Counted from the first letter of the stretch, positions 51,801 to 59,538 are shown. The stretch: DNA of 64,000 bases from Actibacterium atlanticum (GCF_000671395.1 NZ_AQQY01000011.1:18783-82782), one strand, 5' to 3'. Translations and numbers: made by a program. The notes: generated by a model not told the origin, from the sequence alone.

Positions 51801-53116
51801 TCCAGGGGCTCGGGCGTACGCATCGCTCGGCCCAGGTCAGCGCGCCCTTCTTCCGGGTCTGCACTTCCGATGTGCATGGCGAGAAACGCTTCACTTCCAC
51901 GATCGCCCGTCGGCTGGATCAGTTGGGCGCGCTCACCAAGGGACAGCGCGAGACTGGCTCGCAGGGCATGTTCCGGGAGGAAGACAATCTCGAAAGCCCG
52001 ATCGCACGGGCCGCGCTGCGCGGCTACTACGCCGACCTGGCAGCCGGACACGCCGCGGCGATGAGCTATGATGAGTTCACCGATTGGACCGCGCTGCGGC
52101 TGATCGACAAGGACGGCGTGCTTCTTGAAGAACTGCCGCCGATCCAGCGCTTTCTCAACCGCGTGCTGGCCTTGCCGATCCACATTCAGAACTCACTCTT
52201 TGCCGAGTTCATAGGCCGCATAGCCGATCAGACCGAACGGGCCCGTGCCGCCGGCACGCTCGATCTCGGGGTGGAGACATTGCGGGGTGACCGGATCGTG
52301 CAAACCTCCACCGAAGATCTCTGGACCTGCCCGCAATCGACGGCAGTGACGCGGATCGTTGGCCTCGAAGTTACCGATCCGGTCCATGTCCTGTCGGCAG
52401 AAAAGGCTCTGAGCCGCAACTCGGACAAGGTGCCAATGATCAATCTTGCCTCCGGTCGCGCAGCGCTCATCTCATCCCGCCCGATGCAGATGTATGATGA
52501 GGATATCGTCACATTCATGCGGAAGGTGACCCGGCCGACCGGCTCCACCTATGTGGAGGAGGGCAAGTTCCAGAATTCGACCTGGAAGGAGGTTGGGAAA
52601 TCCGAGTTCATCCACCTCTGGGACAAGGAGGCCGATAGCCTGCCGAAAACCACGACGACCAAGCTCTACCTGTTGACCGGGCTGCTCTTGCCGATCTGGA
52701 AGGACATACCCTCGGGCAACGAGCGTATCTACCGGGTCACACCCGAGGGGTGCGCCAGCTTGATCGGCCGTACCGTCAGCGAGGATGGGGCCGCAGCGCT
52801 CAGGGCGCGGTTCATGGCAGGCGATCCGAAAACACCGCAGGAGATGCTGACGGCGGCCCTTGGGTCGACCGCGCCAGTCGAATTGGGTCGAGGCCTCACC
52901 CTGGCGCGACGGCGGGTGGCCGGGTCTGCGCGCCTTGAAATCGACGGCGCGGATCGGGGCATGATCAACAGCCTGAAATCTCTTGGCTGCTTCACCGAGA
53001 TCATCGCCTTCCAGCTCCGGGTCTTTGTGCCGCACGGGGAGGGGGTCGATACCGCTGCCATCCTTGAGCGGATCGTTGGGGACGGTTCATTGCCCGTGGC
53101 AAACCGAGCCGCCTGA
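48854..53116 (+). CDS. Strawberry-notch-type DNA methylase/helicase protein
   Basis: ATG 48854 gives 1420 residues; a longer frame begins at 48797. Residues about 100-330 form an N6-adenine methyltransferase-like domain with a SAM loop (EPSAGTGTLAAF) and NPPF at 196-199. Residues about 440-1000 are a superfamily 2 helicase of strawberry-notch type: Walker A-like GDGTGCGKGRE (480-490, K487), DEAH at 588-591 and GRTHRSAQ (987-994). The C-terminal part resembles the SBNO C-domain. Such proteins are common on conjugative alphaproteobacterial plasmids and may modify or protect transferred DNA. Role is inferred. Confidence 0.88.
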   Translation: MAKLNPKHPFQTVSDADLAGALTQIGTEIADHPLRSSVLARIMRECFGGSDAAAAWDWRMAYDMMQAAAVSRILRGRGADPAVGAQILSARLLTETRRSEQQVRLQQFSTPLPYAALAVRAAATREGETVLEPSAGTGTLAAFVARAGGKLLLNEIDPFRQALLGALFQIDVTGHDGEHIDDLLTDPAIPDVVVMNPPFASSVDRSKDKHIAAKHLISAAKRLAPVGRLVAIMPPGFSPERDAAHWARACGLLTPRLALTFPGQIYRKLGTSVETQLMVFDKVREDAEFVCAAVDDLDAALSIVDDVAANRPVGAPSMKTKLQVSAVSTRPATRVMRKRPAAPVAATKAKSHAAIPLEFTAHVTPRDNAPVSDIYARYRPQRIEIASAQEHPTPLVESIAMASVAPPMPRLDADEQLRLPARLIEEGQLSEAQLETIIMANDAHSRDLPGRFTIDEDQTKLTRADEDPDAQAYRQGYFLGDGTGCGKGRECAGLILVNWLAGRRKAVWVSKSATLIEDAIRDWTDLGGSPADIQPLSKWKPDQQIPLGDGILFVTYATLRSAGKCGTTRLNQILEWMGDGFDGVLAFDEAHAMQNAAGSEQGKGVKPSQQGLAGLRLQLAAPRARVFYVSATGATSVHNLAYASRLGLWGQGPEFPFASREGFVSAMEAGGVAAMEVVARDLKTLGLYTARALSFDGVEYDVLEHALTPAQTEIYDAYADAFRTIHQNLEAALTATGVIDASGETNASAAKASAKSRFESTKQRFFNHLLMGMKAPTIVRAIERDLEDGFACVVQVVSTGESLLKRRLEAMDPEDELVEGALTPRDYVLSYLDQAFPIHAQKLVEIDGNMVAEPLRNEQGELVVSREALALRDAAMMELMSLAPIPSALDQILWAFGDEAVAEVTGRSIRPLKSQDGALFIVKRTASSNSSETRAFMDGEKDILIFSDAGGTGRSYHAAQTAKNQKRRRHYLLEPGWRADAAIQGLGRTHRSAQVSAPFFRVCTSDVHGEKRFTSTIARRLDQLGALTKGQRETGSQGMFREEDNLESPIARAALRGYYADLAAGHAAAMSYDEFTDWTALRLIDKDGVLLEELPPIQRFLNRVLALPIHIQNSLFAEFIGRIADQTERARAAGTLDLGVETLRGDRIVQTSTEDLWTCPQSTAVTRIVGLEVTDPVHVLSAEKALSRNSDKVPMINLASGRAALISSRPMQMYDEDIVTFMRKVTRPTGSTYVEEGKFQNSTWKEVGKSEFIHLWDKEADSLPKTTTTKLYLLTGLLLPIWKDIPSGNERIYRVTPEGCASLIGRTVSEDGAAALRARFMAGDPKTPQEMLTAALGSTAPVELGRGLTLARRRVAGSARLEIDGADRGMINSLKSLGCFTEIIAFQLRVFVPHGEGVDTAAILERIVGDGSLPVANRAA

Positions 53117-53221
53117 CAACCATTGTGGTTCGACGCGCTCGCGACAACAGATCCTCGATGGCCGGGTCAGAAGATCGGGCCTTCGCGTCCCTCGTACAAA
53201 AAACCTTGATTGGAGACCCAA

Positions 53222-53611
53222 ATGAACATCGCAGACATCAAGGCCGCGGTTGATGCCGGTTCCCCCGTGAGTTGGGTGAACGAAGCCTACCGCGTTCACA
53301 AGGACGGCCTCGGCCAATACCTAATCACCTATCTGCCGAATGGTAGCACTATTGGTTTGACCGATCTGAGTGGCACGCGGCTGTACGGTGACAAGGCTGA
53401 CTTCTTTATCGCCGGATCGAACCACTCCTTAGCTGCGGGAAATGGGGGCAGTGCGTGTATCGATCGGCGGTGTTCACGCTCTGCCGATTGGACGAGCGGA
53501 CAGGGAGGGAGAGAAAGGAAAGGAGGCCTTGGGTTTTGTGATCCCAGGAAGGGGTCGAAAAGCAATCCCGGTGGCGATGACCAGAGGTCAGGCACCGGCA
53601 AACTCAGATAG
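53222..53611 (+). CDS. Small plasmid protein with a possible read-through tail
   Basis: ATG 53222 gives 129 residues. Residues 1-68 form a compact conserved-looking domain (VNEAYRVHKDGLGQYLITY, STIGLTDLSGTRLYGDKADFFI). From about residue 69 the sequence turns into Gly/Arg/Ser/Lys-rich low complexity that looks like translated intergenic DNA. Loss of a stop or a frameshift near 53420 would explain this. The function is unknown. It lies between the methylase/helicase and DUF736 genes on the same strand. Confidence 0.55.
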   Translation: MNIADIKAAVDAGSPVSWVNEAYRVHKDGLGQYLITYLPNGSTIGLTDLSGTRLYGDKADFFIAGSNHSLAAGNGGSACIDRRCSRSADWTSGQGGRERKGGLGFCDPRKGSKSNPGGDDQRSGTGKLR

Positions 53612-53621
53612 GAGAAGACCC

Positions 53622-54344
53622 ATGTTCGCAGGAACTCTGACCAAGAACGTTGAAACCGCCGCAGCCATCTATACCGGTATGATCCACAGCAACCGCTTCG
53701 ATATTGCCATCCAGCTCGAGGAGCGGACCAAGATGTCGGAGCGCAGTCCGGACTATGATGTGACCGCAGTGAACAAATCCGGCCGCACGGTGCGCATCGG
53801 TACGGCCTGGAACGAGACCGGCAATACCACGGGCAACCACTACATTTCGATGCAGATCGATGTCGGCCTTGGTCCGTTCCGGGTCAATGCCGTTCAGACC
53901 AAGGAAGCGCGTGACGCGAAAAGTGGTGAGTTCGAAATCATCCCGCTGGTCTCGAACGGTACCATGAAATCCGGCTCGATCTCGGGCGAGCTGACGGTGA
54001 TGGATGCTGACAACGCTTTCGCCGGCTACATCGCCAACATGATGTTCGATCTCGACTTCATGCTGATCGAGAACGAATTCAAATCCGAAGAGACCCATCC
54101 TGACTATCGGATCGAGATCAGCTCGCCGCGAGGCCATGCGATCCGCGTTGGTTCCGCCTGGATGGCCAAGAGCGCCCGGACCGGTAACGAGTACCTGTCG
54201 TTGCTGATCAACACGCCTGACGGCGATCTGCGCGTCAATGCCGTTCAGAACGAAGAACAGCGTGGTGGTCAGGTATTTTCGATCACCCCGTTCGTCGACA
54301 GTGGCGAGCGGGATACGACTGGAGGGCTTTCACTGGTGGCCTGA
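53622..54344 (+). CDS. Tandem DUF736 protein
   Basis: ATG 53622 follows AGGAGA. The 240-residue protein holds two DUF736-like units. The first spans about residues 30-105 (DYDVTA, VRIGTAWNETGNTTGNHYISMQID, FRVNAVQ). The second spans about 160-235 (DYRIEIS, IRVGSAWMAKSARTGNEYLSLLIN, LRVNAVQNEE). Typical DUF736 proteins are about 100 residues with one unit. The family is common on mobile elements of alphaproteobacteria and has no proven function. Confidence 0.85.
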   Translation: MFAGTLTKNVETAAAIYTGMIHSNRFDIAIQLEERTKMSERSPDYDVTAVNKSGRTVRIGTAWNETGNTTGNHYISMQIDVGLGPFRVNAVQTKEARDAKSGEFEIIPLVSNGTMKSGSISGELTVMDADNAFAGYIANMMFDLDFMLIENEFKSEETHPDYRIEISSPRGHAIRVGSAWMAKSARTGNEYLSLLINTPDGDLRVNAVQNEEQRGGQVFSITPFVDSGERDTTGGLSLVA

Positions 54345-54630
54345 GTTGGTCGGACTTTACAAGTTCATCGTTGCAAGGGGAGCCGCGGAGAAGCGGTTCC
54401 CCTTTTGCCGAACGATCGCAGCATCAATGGGCTGAACCAGTGTCGCCGTTGATTGAGCGTCAACGACAGCATTTGCGCGACTGCCGGACGTTTACTCCCC
54501 CCGATCCACAGGTCTTCGCATTGGACCTGCGATGCCGCCAATGGGAACGCGGTCCGGGAGTTGCCGCTTCCTGGCAAGAAATTGTAGAGAAGATCCGCGA
54601 GATCCTCGACGCATTGTTCCTCGACCAGAT
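54345..54630. other. Noncoding gap before the DUF4143 ATPase
   Basis: This 286-bp stretch lies between the 3' ends of two convergent genes. A plus-strand open frame from TTG 54371 and a minus-strand frame both run through it, but neither has a ribosome-binding site or a recognisable sequence. I see no supported feature in it. Confidence 0.4.
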
Positions 54631-55863
54631 TCATGAACGCCCCCACAAACACGATAGCGGAGCGGCGAACATGTTCTCGCCGAACGGAACAACCTGATCG
54701 TGGTCATAGAGTACCATACCTTGAACGAACTTTTCGCCACAGGCTTCCGCCAGCTTACGCATTCCTGAAAAATCGCTTGCTGAAACGGTCGCGGAGGATT
54801 TTACCTCGATCCCGACGACCTCACCTCGGCGGTTCTCCAATACGATGTCGACCTCGTTTTTGTCCTTGTCCCGGAAATGCGAGAACGAACAGTTCTGTTC
54901 GCTCCACGTCGCAATCTTCCGTAGCTCGCCAAACACAAAGGTCTCCAGGATCGCACCGAAGCTCGTTTTGTCCTTGCGGACCACTTCCGGTGAAACATCC
55001 CGCATTGCGGCTAGAAGCCCCGCGTCAAGAAAATGAAGTTTGGGCGACTTGGTCAGGCGTTTCAGTCGGTTCGTGAACCAGGGTTGCAAGGTGTGAACAA
55101 GGTAGAGGCTCTCGAAGACACTCACATATTTGCGTGTGGTAACATGATTGAGGTCGAGGCCAGCACCGATACCGGAATAGTTGACCAACTGCCCTGAGTG
55201 CTCGGCGAGCACCGATATCAGCTTCGGCATTATGGCAAGCTGTTCGATTTGTGCCACGTCTCTGACGTCGCGCTGGACGATCGCATCGAGGTAGCCGTGA
55301 TACCAGTCCTGCTTTCGCGACCATCGCGCCCGGCCAAGTGCCTCGGGATACCCCCCGGATAGAACGGTTTCAACGAGGTCGCCCCCGACGATCATGTGGT
55401 CTGCTTTCGGTTTCTCCCCTGCAAAGGCGCGATCAATGAAGTCCGACTGTTTTCCCAATATCTCTGCTTGTGACAGGGGTAGCAATCGAACGACCTCCAT
55501 GCGGCCGGCGAGGGAATCGGCCACTTTGGGTATGGTCATAAGGTTTGCGGAACCCGTCAGGAGGAATCGTCCCGGCGTCTTGTCGTCATCAACCAGGTTT
55601 TTAATGGCGAGCAGAAGGTCTGGCGCACGTTGGATCTCATCAATTACTGCGCGGTCCAGCCCGCGGACGAAACCGACCGGATCATCGACTGCGGATCGCA
55701 AAACGTTGGCATCGTCCAATGTCAGAAAGGGTATCTTGTCCGACGCGATGTCGCTTGCAAGCGTCGTCTTGCCAGACTGACGCGGCCCCGAGATGAGCAC
55801 CACGCGGGTGTCGGACAGCGCCTCTTCTACTCTAGCTTTGGCAAATCTTGGGTACATCGCCAT
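54631..55863 (-). CDS. AAA+ ATPase with DUF4143 C-terminal domain
   Basis: ATG 55863 follows AGGAG; a longer frame reaches 55914 into the repeat array and is rejected. The 410-residue protein has an N-terminal P-loop ATPase domain (about 15-165) with Walker [10 protein letters not shown] (K32), Walker B-like [11 protein letters not shown] and sensor-1 LLTGSANL. A winged-helix segment follows, then a C-terminal DUF4143/nuclease-like domain (about 300-400; [26 protein letters not shown], with a restriction-endonuclease-fold D-ExK pattern). Such ATPases are frequent on plasmids and genomic islands; function is unknown. Four iterons sit upstream. Confidence 0.88.
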   Translation of the reverse strand: MAMYPRFAKARVEEALSDTRVVLISGPRQSGKTTLASDIASDKIPFLTLDDANVLRSAVDDPVGFVRGLDRAVIDEIQRAPDLLLAIKNLVDDDKTPGRFLLTGSANLMTIPKVADSLAGRMEVVRLLPLSQAEILGKQSDFIDRAFAGEKPKADHMIVGGDLVETVLSGGYPEALGRARWSRKQDWYHGYLDAIVQRDVRDVAQIEQLAIMPKLISVLAEHSGQLVNYSGIGAGLDLNHVTTRKYVSVFESLYLVHTLQPWFTNRLKRLTKSPKLHFLDAGLLAAMRDVSPEVVRKDKTSFGAILETFVFGELRKIATWSEQNCSFSHFRDKDKNEVDIVLENRRGEVVGIEVKSSATVSASDFSGMRKLAEACGEKFVQGMVLYDHDQVVPFGENMFAAPLSCLWGRS

Positions 55864-55875
55864 GCAACTCCTTTC

Positions 55876-55955
55876 GACCAACTGAAAGTACGCTTCTGAC
55901 CAATTGAAAGTCAATCTCCGACCAATTGAAAATTTGAGCTCGACTGAATGAAAGG
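55876..55955. repeat. Four 22-bp-spaced direct repeats upstream of the DUF4143 ATPase
   Basis: GACCAACTGAAAGT (55876), GACCAATTGAAAGT (55898), GACCAATTGAAAAT (55920) and GACTGAATGAAAGG (55942) occur in the same orientation with start-to-start spacing of exactly 22 bp. The last copy is degenerate. The array begins 13 bases upstream of the ATPase start codon and so overlaps its promoter. A period of 22 bp places all copies on the same face of the helix. It resembles an iteron operator. Confidence 0.85.
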
Positions 55956-56656
55956 CCGCGCCCTCAATTTCGTAGGCCTATCGTGCTCGTGACAATCCTG
56001 CCTTTTTTGGCAACGCAGTTCGTCTTTTCTGTGTGAATTCGATTACATCACCGCCTTCTTGTTGCGCGATCTCAAGTAGAATGGGGAGCGCCTGATCTTC
56101 TGCTTGGGTGTCAGCCTTCCGGCTTCCCCAGCTCGGCTACGCGTGTCGCAGGGGAGAACAGGCCGATGGCCTGTCGCGCATTCGGCCATGCGGCCTCACC
56201 GCGGCGTTGCATCCGGCATCCCGGTTTGCCCGTCTCGCGAGCACGTCACTCCCCGGCCGCTCCGCCGGATTGCGCTCTGGTCTGTTTAGGCCCAAGGCCA
56301 AAACGATCCCGCCGCTTCATCCGTCTTTCGCGTCCGGTCGCGCCGTTTGCCTGCTCGTTCGGGCAAACCTACCGTCAATCACACACACATGAGTGCGGAA
56401 GCATATCCTCCGGATGGCCCCCAAATCAGCCCGCGTCAAGGATCGCAAAACTTTTCGGCGAGGGCGGAGCGAGCGGGACCGGCGGTTTCGTGCGCGGCGG
56501 TGCGCCTGTGGTGGACCCCGCGCCCGGAAAACTTTTGCGCCCGGCAAGCCGGCGGCTGCGCCGTCCCTGACCCGGGCAGATTCGGAAACCAGACATTCGG
56601 CCATGCCACCACACTCCTGTGGTGAGCGAAACACCCGAACATCTGGAGATCAGAAC
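55956..56656. other. GC-rich structured noncoding region upstream of the DUF2493 gene
   Basis: About 700 bp without a supported gene. It contains several inverted repeats: ACAGGCC-GAT-GGCCTGT (56158-56174), ATGGCC and GGCCAT near 56165-56190, and GTTTGCC/GGCAAAC (56345-56351, 56362-56368). Open frames here are artefacts of high GC. Similar GC-rich, hairpin-rich stretches flank the relaxase region further right, so it may be part of the transfer or replication DNA, or carry a structured RNA. Confidence 0.4.
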
Positions 56657-57586
56657 ATGGCTTACGATCAAGCGAACACCTATGAGACCATCGAACTCTT
56701 CGGCCTGACCGAGAAAGACGCCGAGCTGCCGATCCCTGAAGATCACATCCTGAAGGATAGCATCATCCGCGAGACTTTTGAGACCCTGCTGGGCCAGTTG
56801 CGCGGCACCGGGCTTGAAGCGGAGATCGAACCGCTTGCGCATGGGCTCGCCACGATCCTGCAGCGCCGCAAGGTGGTCTTGACGAAGGAGGTCGACCGCA
56901 CAGCCGACAAGATCAGCGCCCTGGCAAAATGCCATGACGGATCCGAGATCGCGGAGACTGCGCTGGAAGAGGCACAGGCCCGCTTCCTGCACTTGCGCGA
57001 GATCGTCGGCGCCATCGAGGTGATGAGTGAAGCGGCGGCAGAATGCTACGAGGTCGAGACCGGCAACGCCTTCATCCCGGCATCGGGCTCCCGCGCCAAT
57101 GCCCGGGCACAAGAGACAGGGGCTGTTTTCGAGGCGAAGCAACTGCTCGAACAGCATGATCGCGAGACGGCCGCGAAATCGAAGGTCGAGGGCGTACCCC
57201 TGATCGTCTCGGGTGCGACCGACTGGACGGACATCGATGTGATCTTCAACACGCTCGACAAGGTTCGGGACCGGATCAAGCAGAACCGCAACCAGGACAT
57301 CTTCGTCTGCCACAAGGGCGGCAAGCATGGGGCCGAGATGATCGCGGCCCGTTGGGCCCGCGCGCGCGGCATCGCCCAGGCGCGGTTCGATCCGCGCTGG
57401 TCCGCGCATGGGCGAGCGGCACCCTTCAAGTGCAACGATGAGATGCTGGACGACAAGTTCGCGGCAACAGGTGTCGTGCTCTTTGGTGGCAACGGGGTTG
57501 CGCTGAACCTCGGGCAAAAGGCGGAGGCGAAAGGTGTGACGGTCATGCGGGTCGCCGATCCAGCGAAGAAGGTCACTGAGAGCTGA
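56657..57586 (+). CDS. DUF2493-domain protein (SLOG-like fold)
   Basis: ATG 56657 follows GGAGATC. The 309-residue protein has an N-terminal helical region (about 1-150) and a C-terminal DUF2493 domain (about 180-300) with VPLIVSGATDWTDIDVIF, CHKGGKHGAEMIAARWARARGI and VVLFGGNGVALNLG. Usual DUF2493 proteins share a nucleotide-binding SLOG-like fold and are common on mobile elements of this group. A terminator follows. Ligand and role are unknown. Confidence 0.85.
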   Translation: MAYDQANTYETIELFGLTEKDAELPIPEDHILKDSIIRETFETLLGQLRGTGLEAEIEPLAHGLATILQRRKVVLTKEVDRTADKISALAKCHDGSEIAETALEEAQARFLHLREIVGAIEVMSEAAAECYEVETGNAFIPASGSRANARAQETGAVFEAKQLLEQHDRETAAKSKVEGVPLIVSGATDWTDIDVIFNTLDKVRDRIKQNRNQDIFVCHKGGKHGAEMIAARWARARGIAQARFDPRWSAHGRAAPFKCNDEMLDDKFAATGVVLFGGNGVALNLGQKAEAKGVTVMRVADPAKKVTES

Positions 57587-57594
57587 AACTGAGA

Positions 57595-57617
57595 GGGTCG
57601 CCTTCGGGCGGCCCTTT
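57595..57617 (+). terminator. Terminator after the DUF2493 gene
   Basis: GGGTCGCC (57595-57602), tetraloop TTCG, and GGCGGCCC (57607-57614) form an 8-bp stem with one G-T pair, ending in TTT. A UUCG tetraloop hairpin directly after a stop codon is a good intrinsic or factor-aided terminator. Confidence 0.7.
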
Positions 57618-58173
57618 CGTCGTTTTCAGGTGGTGTTGACCTCAGGTTCCGATGCGGTGAACTTGTGCCATCCACCCACCTAGCTCAATCAGCGGGAGGG
57701 CAGGGCGCTCAATTCGGCTGCTGGTCGAATGCGTCTTCACGCTTCACTAAACCGGACCGCCATACGGCCACCCATCTCGCTCGAGCGGATTGCCTGACGC
57801 TAGAGAAGCGGAGGCATCGTCACAAGGGATAACGGGCGAAAAGCCAAGCTTGAGGCTAAAGAACGCAGAGCCGTTTCAATCGGGCAAAACGAACCAAGTC
57901 ACCGACACGTTGGATTGGCGAAGACAACCGTTCCATATCGCCAGAACATGACAAGACCGGTGGCGGCTCAGACATGGGCTGCACATCCGGGCAACTCCTT
58001 TTTGCTCATTGATGTGGATCGCACGGGGTCGGGCCGTCCGTCCCCTCCGCTTCGCTCCGGCAAGCGCAAATACGGTTTCCACGCGCAGGCGCGCGGACCC
58101 TCCGCATTTGCGCTTGCGACCGGCCCTTGTCCCCCGTGCAGGTAGATCCCCATCGCAAAAAGGAGATACCCAA
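57618..58173. other. Noncoding stretch with nested inverted repeats
   Basis: About 555 bp with no supported gene. The first 400 bases show nothing I can assign. The last part holds the nested inverted repeats described at 58031-58126, then AAAAGGAG as the ribosome-binding site for the small gene at 58174. Confidence 0.45.
58031..58126. other. Nested inverted repeat (large cruciform or structured leader)
   Basis: A perfect 12-bp inverted repeat, GCAAGCGCAAAT (58060-58071) and ATTTGCGCTTGC (58106-58117), encloses a 34-base loop. An outer pair, GGGCCG (58031-58036) and CGGCCC (58121-58126), flanks it. The element sits 48-143 bases upstream of the small gene at 58174. It may be a leader RNA structure or a DNA cruciform used in transfer. 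Confidence 0.6.
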
Positions 58174-58380
58174 ATGACCAACCACTACGTCGCCACCGTT
58201 CCCGTCAAGTACACCGACAGCGAAGGCCAGGATCGCACCCGCTTCCAACGCGTCGGGGCCATGTTCCGCAACACCCGCAACGGAGACGGATCGGAGTTCT
58301 TCAGCCTCAAGCTCGACTTCCCGGTCGCGGTCCAGGAACTGGTGATGTTCCCGCCGAGTTCCAAAGAACCGCAGGACTGA
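58174..58380 (+). CDS. Small plasmid protein of unknown function
   Basis: ATG 58174 follows AAAAGGAG. The 68-residue protein has no signal peptide and looks beta-rich (YVATVPVKYTD, GSEFFSLKLDFPVAV, ELVMFPPSS). The pattern NTRNGDGSEFFSLKLDF suggests an OB- or DUF736-like single-domain protein, comparable with the GNHYISMQID-type segment in the DUF736 gene at 53622, but the match is loose. It lies between two structured noncoding stretches. Confidence 0.6.
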   Translation: MTNHYVATVPVKYTDSEGQDRTRFQRVGAMFRNTRNGDGSEFFSLKLDFPVAVQELVMFPPSSKEPQD

Positions 58381-58589
58381 AACCCTCCCCGAGGATTGGG
58401 CCGCCGTGAGGCGGCCCTTTCCCTGTTCCAGGGAGCGCTCCACGCGAGCGAGACCTTCGGCCGTTGGCCGAGGTCACAGCTCCCGGTGGTCAGAACCGCA
58501 AGCGGTTCAGATGGGTGCTCTAACGATGGTTCGTGCCAGGGCAGACAGCCAGCCTCAAGGGGCCATCCGGAAAAACAGTCAGGCGGTGC

Positions 58590-58720
58590 CTGCCGGTTTT
58601 TCCGGCAGAGATTTGGGTCAAGCCAAATCTGGCCTCCCTTGACCCTGTCTGTCCGCCCCGCCGGTGTGAGTTTGTGCCGCCCCTCGTTTCTGTCCGAACA
58701 CCGATGGGTGTTCGGACAGA
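58590..58720. repeat. Cluster of three perfect hairpins
   Basis: CTGCCGG/CCGGCAG (58590-58596, 58602-58608; loop TTTTT), AGATTTGG/CCAAATCT (58609-58616, 58623-58630; loop six bases) and TCTGTCCGAACACC/GGTGTTCGGACAGA (58689-58702, 58707-58720; loop GATG, 14-bp stem). The first two abut each other. Such serial hairpins beside mobilisation genes are typical of oriT regions. Confidence 0.7.
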
Positions 58721-58828
58721 CCCTCGGGTGCGCCCTGGATTGGAAATGGTCAGTGGGTGGTTGGGAGGGATGGCTTGGCGACCCTCTGGGTCGCGGCCTC
58801 GCGCTTTCAGCGCTCGGCGAGAAGCGGA

Positions 58829-58911
58829 ATTCAAGGTCACTTGTGGCGAATCTACATAAGTATAGTATTGACGATTGTATATAGTATCGTAAGATGAGCG
58901 TGACCTTGAAT
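58829..58911. promoter_or_regulatory. 12-bp inverted repeat flanking an AT-rich core, before the mobilisation operon
   Basis: ATTCAAGGTCAC (58829-58840) and GTGACCTTGAAT (58900-58911) are perfect reverse complements separated by 59 bases. The enclosed DNA is AT-rich and holds TATAGTAT twice (58861-58868, 58880-58887) and a TTGACG that could be a -35. It ends 33 bases before the accessory gene start. It may be an oriT arm or an operator for autoregulation of the mobilisation genes. Confidence 0.65.
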
Positions 58912-58944
58912 GAAGGTGGCAGGAAATAGGGGGTCTTTCTTCGC

Positions 58945-59538
58945 ATGTCCCGGGCCAAGAGACTGACAGATGCTGAAAAAGCAGAGATCCTGCGTGAGGC
59001 CGCCAAGGGAGTTTCGACGTCTGTGCTGTCGGAGCGGTTTGGCGTGACGCCGCGGGCGATCCAATACACGCTAAAGGCCGATGAAGAACGCCGGCGGGAT
59101 GCGGCGGTGCCGGTCGCCGCCGTGAGCGTGAAAGTGACGTCTGAGGAGTTGGCAGCCTTTGATGATGTGCTGATCTCTGCGGGGATCGAGACGCGCTCGG
59201 AGGGGCTGAGAAGACTCATCCAGATGGCGGGTGGGACCTTCGTTCCGGACGCACAGATGGCGGTGGAGATGGAGCGCTACCGCGTCTCCCTTCACGAGGT
59301 TGGCAATGGCGTTGTACAGATCGCCAAACAGATGACGTTGGCCAACCGGATGGGGCAGGGGGACGGCGGCGGGGCGGGGTCCGAGTTCTCCGAATTGCGC
59401 CTCGCGCAGATTCGCGGGCTGGCCCGGTTCATTCTCGATTCCGCTGACGAGATTGACATGCTCCTGCGTCGCCGTCGGGATGCGATGCAGCTTTCTGCCA
59501 CGGCCGCCTTGAGGGAGTTTGCGCATGCGGCTGAATGA
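58945..59538 (+). CDS. Relaxosome accessory protein (MobC-like)
   Basis: The 197-residue protein has an N-terminal helix-turn-helix (about 5-45; LTDAEKAEILREAAKGVSTSVLSERFGVTPRAIQYTL) and a MobC-like central region (about 65-130; VTSEELAAFDDVLISAGIETRSEGLRRLIQ, LHEVGNGVVQIAKQM with the LNQ/IxxNxNQI-like pattern). It probably binds oriT DNA and brings the relaxase to the nick site. It overlaps the relaxase gene by 14 bases. The upstream inverted repeats are its likely target. Confidence 0.75.
   Translation: MSRAKRLTDAEKAEILREAAKGVSTSVLSERFGVTPRAIQYTLKADEERRRDAAVPVAAVSVKVTSEELAAFDDVLISAGIETRSEGLRRLIQMAGGTFVPDAQMAVEMERYRVSLHEVGNGVVQIAKQMTLANRMGQGDGGGAGSEFSELRLAQIRGLARFILDSADEIDMLLRRRRDAMQLSATAALREFAHAAE

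Larger units (their letters stand above)
58381..58944. other. oriT: Noncoding region before the relaxase genes, oriT candidate
   Basis: This 564-bp stretch between the small gene and the mobilisation genes contains three perfect hairpins and a 12-bp inverted repeat that flanks AT-rich DNA; these are listed separately. No supported gene lies in it. In VirD2-class systems oriT usually adjoins the relaxase and accessory genes, so this is the best origin-of-transfer candidate in the window. The nick site is not identified. Confidence 0.5.

Noticed and set aside
54371..54697. Plus-strand frame from TTG 54371 (108 codons)
   Set aside because: It has no ribosome-binding site, overlaps the end of the DUF4143 ATPase in antisense and is not recognised.
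55876..55955. The repeat array as a CRISPR
   Set aside because: Repeats are only about 14 bases with 8-base spacers and no cas genes are present; the layout is that of iterons.
56393..56656. An N-terminal extension of the DUF2493 protein
   Set aside because: The extra residues are Arg/Ala/Pro-rich GC shadow, while GGAGATC before ATG 56657 gives a good start.
56426..57517. A 363-codon minus-strand open frame
   Set aside because: It is antisense to the DUF2493 gene and lacks any recognisable feature.
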